Positions 61,101-64,000 of a stretch of 64,000 nucleotides of DNA are shown here, in pieces; position 1 is the stretch's first letter, and each line of letters opens with the position of its first letter. A model generated the notes under the pieces. The model ran no database searches and was not told the origin of the DNA. It worked only from the letters and a program-made list of their open reading frames with translations. Made by a program: the position numbers and the translations under genes. The stretch is from Sabellastarte sp. h YS-2021 (Eukaryota; Annelida; Polychaeta; Sabellida; Sabellidae): positions 89,680,706 to 89,744,705 of the forward strand of contig OZ024934.1 of the NCBI GenBank assembly GCA_964017235.1. The letters run 5' to 3'.

Positions 61101-63745
61101 GGTTATAAATCACAAAACTGAGGACTTTATTTCTATTATAAAGACCAGTTTCATTTATTAATCCATAAATATTATTGTAAATATGTTTCTAAAGTATCTA
61201 AACACACCTAGTTGTCGCACTATATTTTGTCTGTATGTTTTACTCTCTATTATCGGTGATCGTCCAGTTATTGCCTCAGATAATTGTACGCAAAAATATG
61301 CGCACTGCATTGTTTTCTGTAGTCTGCGCACTTCCGGTCTTTATAATGTGTGATAAAGTATTTCAGAGTGTTTTAGTCTGTCTTGAAAGCATGTAAGACA
61401 TGTATAACCTTGAAATTACATATATCCAACAAACTCTCTCTTTTGATGTTATTTTCATATGTTCTGATGTTTTCCCATCTATTTGTACACAGTGTAACTA
61501 GGTGTGTAAGGTTTCACTGCAAAAGTCTCTCCATAAAATTGCAATAGTGGATACAGTGGTTACAAGATAAAATAACGTGTCAATGATATAGCCTATATCA
61601 TATAGGACAAATGAATCCATAAAGCATCAGGAAGTTCAAGATATATGACTTTTGCTTAATCAAAAACAGCTACAAGCGGCCATTTCTAGGGTTCGTATTA
61701 TAAAAAGTTTTGAATAGTTAGAATTATTTATGTTGACATCTGGTTATCTCATCTGAGGTGGACATGGTGTGTTAAGCACCCTTAACTTGCAACTACTGTA
61801 GTACAAAGTATAGCTGATACAGCAAAGTCAGTCTGTGCATCAGAAGGTCAAACAACCAGAATTGTGGACCAATCAGCCTCTTTATCTGTGAATGTTCATG
61901 GTGTATTAGCTATCTCCTGTTTTTGTCTTTGAATATTCACAAGCTTCTTTTGTACATCCTGTTTCCTGATGCTCATATTTGTGTTCACATTTTTTTTTCA
62001 GTAAAACAGTAGCATGCAAGATGTGGACCTCACAAATACTCAAAAGGCAGGAATTCTGGGCCCTGTCAGATGTTGAATCACCTTCATAATATTCATGAGC
62101 TATTGTATTCACTTATATTTTCAGTACAACAGAAACATGCGGAGTGTGTACCTCATAAACTCACAGAGCAGGAATTCTGGACCAAGTTCTTCCAGTCCCA
62201 TTATTTCCACAGAGATAGAGTGTCTTTCTCTAGCAAAGACCTTTTTGCAGAGTGTGCCAAATCAGATGACAAGGGTGAGAGTAGTGAAGGCTTTGTGTTA
62301 GTCAGTTACATGACAGACAGCTCAAGTTAAATTTGTTAAAGTGAGGCTTGGATTTTCAGGAAGCTTTTTACATTCATTGTTTCTGTTGTGTTGGTTTTTA
62401 CAGGCTTTTACAAAGATTTATCAGATTTCTTACTCAGTATTTCATTGTGGTGTGTTTGTTTTAAAACTTCATGTTATGATTTCTAGAACAGAAATTTAGT
62501 ACAAAGATTTGGTGCTGTAAAAAAAAATTTCATTAGATTAAAATCCCTGCTTGACATGGGTTTGTATTGCTGGCACAGCATTTGATCTCAATGTACACCC
62601 GATTGATTAAATTGATTGATATTGATTAGATAGGTGTTTGTGTAGAAGTGTGATTGGACTGCAGAGATTAAGTGTGATAGAAATCTGGTAAAATCTGAAG
62701 TGCATTTTAATAGAGATGTAAAGCAAGAACATGGAAGGATCTATCTGGTAAAATATCCTGTACATTAGATAGTACACTGTATTCTAGAGATGCATTAATC
62801 AATAAGTCAATCAATCAGGCAATCAATCTTTCATTTAACCAATATGTCTTTCAATGAATCAGTCAATCAGTATATAAATGTATTGTAGAAATGGAGAGTG
62901 AGAAACAGAAGGCTGGGAGTGACTGCTTGCTGGACATGTCTGCACTCACTGACACTGACCAGGGAGAAGGTTTCGGTACAAGTCAACCTAGTACCTCAAA
63001 CTCTGTCAACACCTCACTCATTAAACGGTAACAACGCATGTTCTGTCAGCATCATTCAAAGAATAGATTTAGCACATGACATGATTTCTACAAGTAGAAA
63101 TGCAAAGTCTTTCACTTCTCAGTTAACACCTTTCTTTATTGAATGACAAATGTGGGATTTGTGTGCCTCAGGAATAAACTTTCTAAAGGATGGTACTGCT
63201 TTTGGGGGATGGGGTGATGCACAGTGGATTCTATACAAGAAGCTAAAGAACGGATGCACTTGTAAGCTATAATTATAAAATGTTTGATGACATGTAGCAA
63301 AGTCTGATGAAGAGTTCCTTCAACAGACACTTTTCACATTCAACATATGCCTGCCTTTTGGAAAGACAAAGCTTACAACATTTTTGTTTGCCAAATTATA
63401 AGTAACTGCAGATATTATCTGTTTTCCATTGTAATAAATATAATATTTCCAGCATTTTTTTTGGTGACACCCTTGTGGTTTACATTCATGTTTGAAAATT
63501 TATTTGAATTTCACATGCTATTTCAGAAATTTATGCTGTAAGTTTGTCCATTTCTTTCTAGATTTAACCAGCATTCCACACGAATCCTTCAGGCCTGTGA
63601 TAAAGTCAGCGGTCAGTGTGCCAGCAGTGACCTTCAGAGTACACAGAGCAGCAATAACGCAACGATCAGTTTACAGAATGGAGTGAACTCAGGCAGAAGT
63701 AGTGTTACCAGTCAACTCAGTGATGAACAGCCACCCAGTAAAAAG
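48952..63745 (+). CDS. GTF2H1: TFIIH subunit p62 gene (GTF2H1), 5' two-thirds
   Basis: Nine exons with consistent phases (1,1,2,0,0,1,1,2,0) give 360 codons; the gene continues past the window (family length about 550). The protein is the p62/Tfb1 core subunit of TFIIH, used in RNA polymerase II transcription initiation and nucleotide excision repair. Visible domains: N-terminal PH-like domain (SSEEVLLIV...GERVAWM...[10 protein letters not shown]...[19 protein letters not shown]...FHF), BSD domain 1 ([23 protein letters not shown]), the DVGISAAFL and [13 protein letters not shown]...[10 protein letters not shown] stretches, and BSD domain 2 ([24 protein letters not shown]). The start is the ATG at 48952, before SRSSEEVLL. 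The introns are crowded with repeats, several resembling the gene's own splice junctions. Confidence 0.95.
49726..49821 (+). CDS. GTF2H1: GTF2H1 exon 2
   Basis: 96 bases; [20 protein letters not shown] to FHFTNPK. Two AG acceptors lie five bases apart ('cacag|cacag|aaaatc'). Only the first keeps the frame with exon 1 (Thr-Gln-Lys), so I chose 49726. Donor GTGGGG is weak but placed to keep phase. Confidence 0.9.
50420..50525 (+). CDS. GTF2H1: GTF2H1 exon 3
   Basis: 106 bases; [34 protein letters not shown]. Acceptor 'tgtgaatag' has a poor pyrimidine tract. Donor GTAAAA. The following intron (2.7 kb) holds a SINE, AGGTCA element C and the 55-bp array. Confidence 0.92.
50652..50775 (+). repeat. 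SINE-like element (family 2), plus copy
   Basis: Contains 'ggttagcaggtttgacatct', 'aatcacaagctgtcacctct' and 'gtgtgggtttgacttcc', matching the complement of 31395-31535. Lies in GTF2H1 intron 3. Confidence 0.6.
50911..51695 (-). mobile_element. AGGTCA-repeat element, copy C
   Basis: Inverted relative to copies A and B. Its tail comes first: palindrome ACAGCCCTTAAGGGCTGT at 50914-50931, 'ttcacccatgatgtctgggt' and a GC-rich leader. Then come four to five 146-bp core units in complement (TGACCT hexamers). The head part shared by A and B is missing, so it is truncated. It seems to have landed in an older array of the 55-bp type, traces of which lie on both sides. Confidence 0.7.
51800..52975 (+). 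repeat. 55-bp minisatellite in GTF2H1 intron 3, about 21 units
   Basis: Period 55 ('ggat' at 51857, 51912 and so on). A typical unit reads 'ctgtatccaggatgctgtag' 'tctttagctgtctttattca' 'tgtgacatgctattc'. Each unit offers a pyrimidine-containing AG acceptor-like site (ttcctgtatccag|gatgctgtagtc) that strongly resembles the true exon 4 start (ttctag|GATGCTGCAGTC). Degenerate units continue to the exon border (52976-53239), and a unit-like stretch lies upstream at about 50805-50880. Confidence 0.9.
53240..53339 (+). CDS. GTF2H1: GTF2H1 exon 4
   Basis: 100 bases; [36 protein letters not shown] domain 1. Acceptor 'catatttctag'. Donor GTTTGT is non-consensus at +3 but keeps phase 0. Its first 15 bases resemble the 55-bp repeat unit upstream. 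Confidence 0.92.
53415..53632 (-). repeat. tRNA-derived SINE (family 1), fuller copy
   Basis: On the minus strand: an A-box-like TGGTGCACTTG, a B-box-like GGTTCAAAC about 45 bases later, then a body ('gttggttgttgcttaccaat', 'gtactggtttcctctgccc') and the 3' end 'acctatacagtgttgaaagc'. The 3' body matches 7372-7491. GTF2H1 intron 4. Confidence 0.6.
53878..54600 (-). repeat. 168-bp tandem repeats with a hairpin head, four units
   Basis: The array starts with the hairpin 'ggcgggttgcgtgtaaccaacccgcc' and 'attagattgatgtgtccgac', then repeats 'tttccggactctaactttaa...cttcacagggagatagatca...taggttcctttcgaaattgg' four times with spacing about 168-185. Open frames of 86-186 codons on the minus strand are read-through of the repeats. 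The same head and unit recur at 55110-55450. Confidence 0.8.
54991..55616 (+). repeat. compound repeat: CCTCCGCC hairpin element and second 168-bp-type element
   Basis: At 54991-55005 CCTCCGCCAAGGAGG forms a hairpin head followed by 'gaacaagataactcaaaaac' and 'tatggacagattttgatgaa', a dispersed repeat of unknown class. It runs into a copy of the 53878 family (head 'ggtgggttgtgtgtaaccaa' at about 55111, two units). The word 'caacccacc' at about 55608 is the complement of the head and may be the other end. Confidence 0.6.
56110..57210 (+). repeat. 151-bp tandem repeats, about seven units
   Basis: Landmark 'gtaagagatagagcgatttc' recurs near 56143, 56296, 56445, 56597, 56748, 56896 and 57049. 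Units share 'tttttgacccacagggtagt', 'gagtatcctgtgcctagggg' and 'ggcggccatcttgga'. This is GTF2H1 intron 4. Flanks have hairpin-like 'gtagttttctctgaaactac' (55687) and 'gttttctctgaaa' (57253), possibly ends of one element. Confidence 0.82.
57667..57723 (+). CDS. GTF2H1: GTF2H1 exon 5
   Basis: 57 bases, phase 0 on both sides; [28 protein letters not shown] is a conserved linker motif between the two BSD domains. Acceptor 'tgtttatttttcag', donor GTAAGA. Confidence 0.93.
58558..60471 (+). mobile_element. Helitron-like element B
   Basis: Left border A|TCCCTGGATGAAAGTCGGGG (hairpin). Right border TGCGTCGAGACGCA (six-base stem) then ATATCTAG|T. These follow the Helitron rules exactly and match element A in both ends ('gtctggggatac' precedes the 3' hairpin in both). 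1.9 kb, non-autonomous, in GTF2H1 intron 5. Confidence 0.78.
59446..60250 (+). repeat. 146-bp tandem repeats in Helitron-like element B
   Basis: 'ggggtcagatttgacctt' or variants recurs near 59449, 59594, 59741, 59887, 60033 and 60181. Units share 'tataatggcctatatctccc' and 'aggaaatcatgtgcccc'. The period equals that of the AGGTCA satellite although the sequences differ. Confidence 0.8.
60472..60605 (+). repeat. LINE 3'-end fragment
   Basis: 'aaagtgacatataactcatctggggttggg' type sequence and an (AATAAA)n-like tail resemble 47300-47405, the 3' untranslated end of the LINE in element A. It directly abuts the end of Helitron-like element B. Confidence 0.5.
60858..60951 (+). CDS. GTF2H1: GTF2H1 exon 6
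   Basis: 94 bases; [44 protein letters not shown] is nearly invariant in animal p62. Acceptor 'gtactgcag', donor GTAAGT; one base (G) is carried to exon 7. Confidence 0.95.
61008..61136. mobile_element. foldback MITE in GTF2H1 intron 6
   Basis: Arms 'tagaaataaagtccgaggtt' and 'aaactgaggactttatttct' pair over about 38 bases, with the inner arm 'ttgtgatttataacc'. The loop is about 55 bases and GC-richer. A second, weaker pair ('attataaagaccag' at 61135 and 'ggtctttataat' at about 61337) brackets the following 200 bases. Confidence 0.7.
61990..62076 (+). pseudogene. decayed duplicate of GTF2H1 exon 7 start
   Basis: 'tttttttcag' followed by about 70 bases that align with the acceptor and first half of exon 7 at 62125. 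Shared words include 'acagtagcatgc/acagaaacatgc', 'gtgtacctca/gtggacctca' and 'ggcaggaattctgg/gagcaggaattctgg'. In the exon 7 frame it has a stop at the third full codon (TAG for Lys). It lies 122 bp upstream of the true exon and keeps a good polypyrimidine tract and AG, so it could act as a poison exon or simply be a relic. Confidence 0.8.
62125..62274 (+). CDS. GTF2H1: GTF2H1 exon 7
   Basis: 150 bases; [52 protein letters not shown] domain 2. Acceptor 'cttatattttcag', donor GTGAGA. Confidence 0.95.
62889..63027 (+). CDS. GTF2H1: GTF2H1 exon 8
   Basis: 139 bases; [33 protein letters not shown] to NTSLIK. LLD-(S/T)AL and EG-G match the p62 linker. Acceptor 'gtattgtag', donor GTAACA. Confidence 0.9.
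63562..63745 (+). CDS. GTF2H1: GTF2H1 exon 9
   Basis: 184 bases; it completes Arg, then [15 protein letters not shown] and a Ser/Gln-rich stretch ending SDEQPPSKK in phase 0. RFN-HS matches the family. Acceptor 'tttctttctag', donor GTAAGT at 63746. The last 18 exonic bases and the donor recur downstream as a tandem array. Confidence 0.88.
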
Positions 63746-64000
63746 GTAAGTTGATAAACAGCTGCCCAGTAAAAAGGGTAAGTGGATAAACAGTAATCCA
63801 GTCAAAAGGTAAGAGAGCCGTCCAGAAAAAAGGTGAGTAAATAACAAACAGCCTCCTTGCTCAAAGGTAAGTAAATAATAAACTGCTGCCTCGGTCAAAG
63901 GGTAAGTCAATAAACAGTCAAACACAAAGAAAGCAAGACAATAAACAGCTGCCTAGTAAAAAGGTAAGTTGATAAATAGCAGTCCATAGAAACAGGCAAG
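63728..64000 (+). repeat. array of copies of the exon 9 donor junction
   Basis: Starting with the real junction, a unit of about 31-35 bases ('cagctgcccagtaaaaag|gtaagttgataaa') repeats about eight times to the window edge. GT donor-like sites stand at 63746 (true), 63778, 63809, 63833, 63867, 63902 and 63964, most reading GTAAGN or GTGAGT; two units have decayed to GC. The array may continue beyond the window. Confidence 0.88.

Overview
The window is eukaryotic, AT-rich and intron-rich animal DNA. Two conserved metazoan genes are split by introns with GT/AG borders. The rest is mostly transposable elements: DIRS-type tyrosine-recombinase retrotransposons, Helitron-like elements carrying tandem repeats, MITEs, a Mutator-like pseudogene and SINEs. 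This repeat mix suggests a marine lophotrochozoan, most likely a bivalve mollusc. That is an inference; no species can be named from the sequence alone.

Layout. 1-7800: no secure gene; hAT-like and pogo-like MITEs, SINE pieces and a purine-rich stretch. 7834-13795: a nearly complete DIRS retrotransposon (gag, RT/RNase H, tyrosine recombinase, inverted terminal repeats, internal complementary region), broken in gag and recombinase and with the RNase H glutamate replaced. 15761-26367 (minus): five exons of a pitchfork (PIFO/CIMAP3) ciliary gene. Two of its introns hold copies of one element, with about 24 and 4 core repeats of 146 bp packed with AGGTCA hexamers. 26400-35900: gene-free, with nested foldback elements; one at 33034-33660 has a perfect 9-bp target duplication. 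35907-41376: a second, heavily damaged DIRS copy. 41540-43420 (minus): a FLYWCH plus MULE transposase pseudogene. 44534-48224: a Helitron-like element with 352-bp repeats and an internal LINE 3' end. 48952 to the right edge (plus): nine exons (360 codons) of GTF2H1, the p62 subunit of TFIIH, continuing past the window. Its introns hold six tandem-repeat arrays (one inside an AGGTCA element, one inside a second Helitron), further mobile elements and a foldback MITE.

Most unusual points: (1) in GTF2H1, three tandem or duplicated sequences look like copies of the gene's own splice junctions: a 55-bp array resembling the exon 4 acceptor, an approximately 33-bp array resembling the exon 9 donor, and a decayed copy of the start of exon 7; (2) a satellite with five direct AGGTCA half-sites per unit (spacers 0, 8, 1, 5) inside introns of a ciliary gene, which also recurs in GTF2H1; (3) two DIRS copies whose internal complementary regions track the private variants of their own termini; (4) two Helitron-like elements with A|TC...CTAG|T borders.
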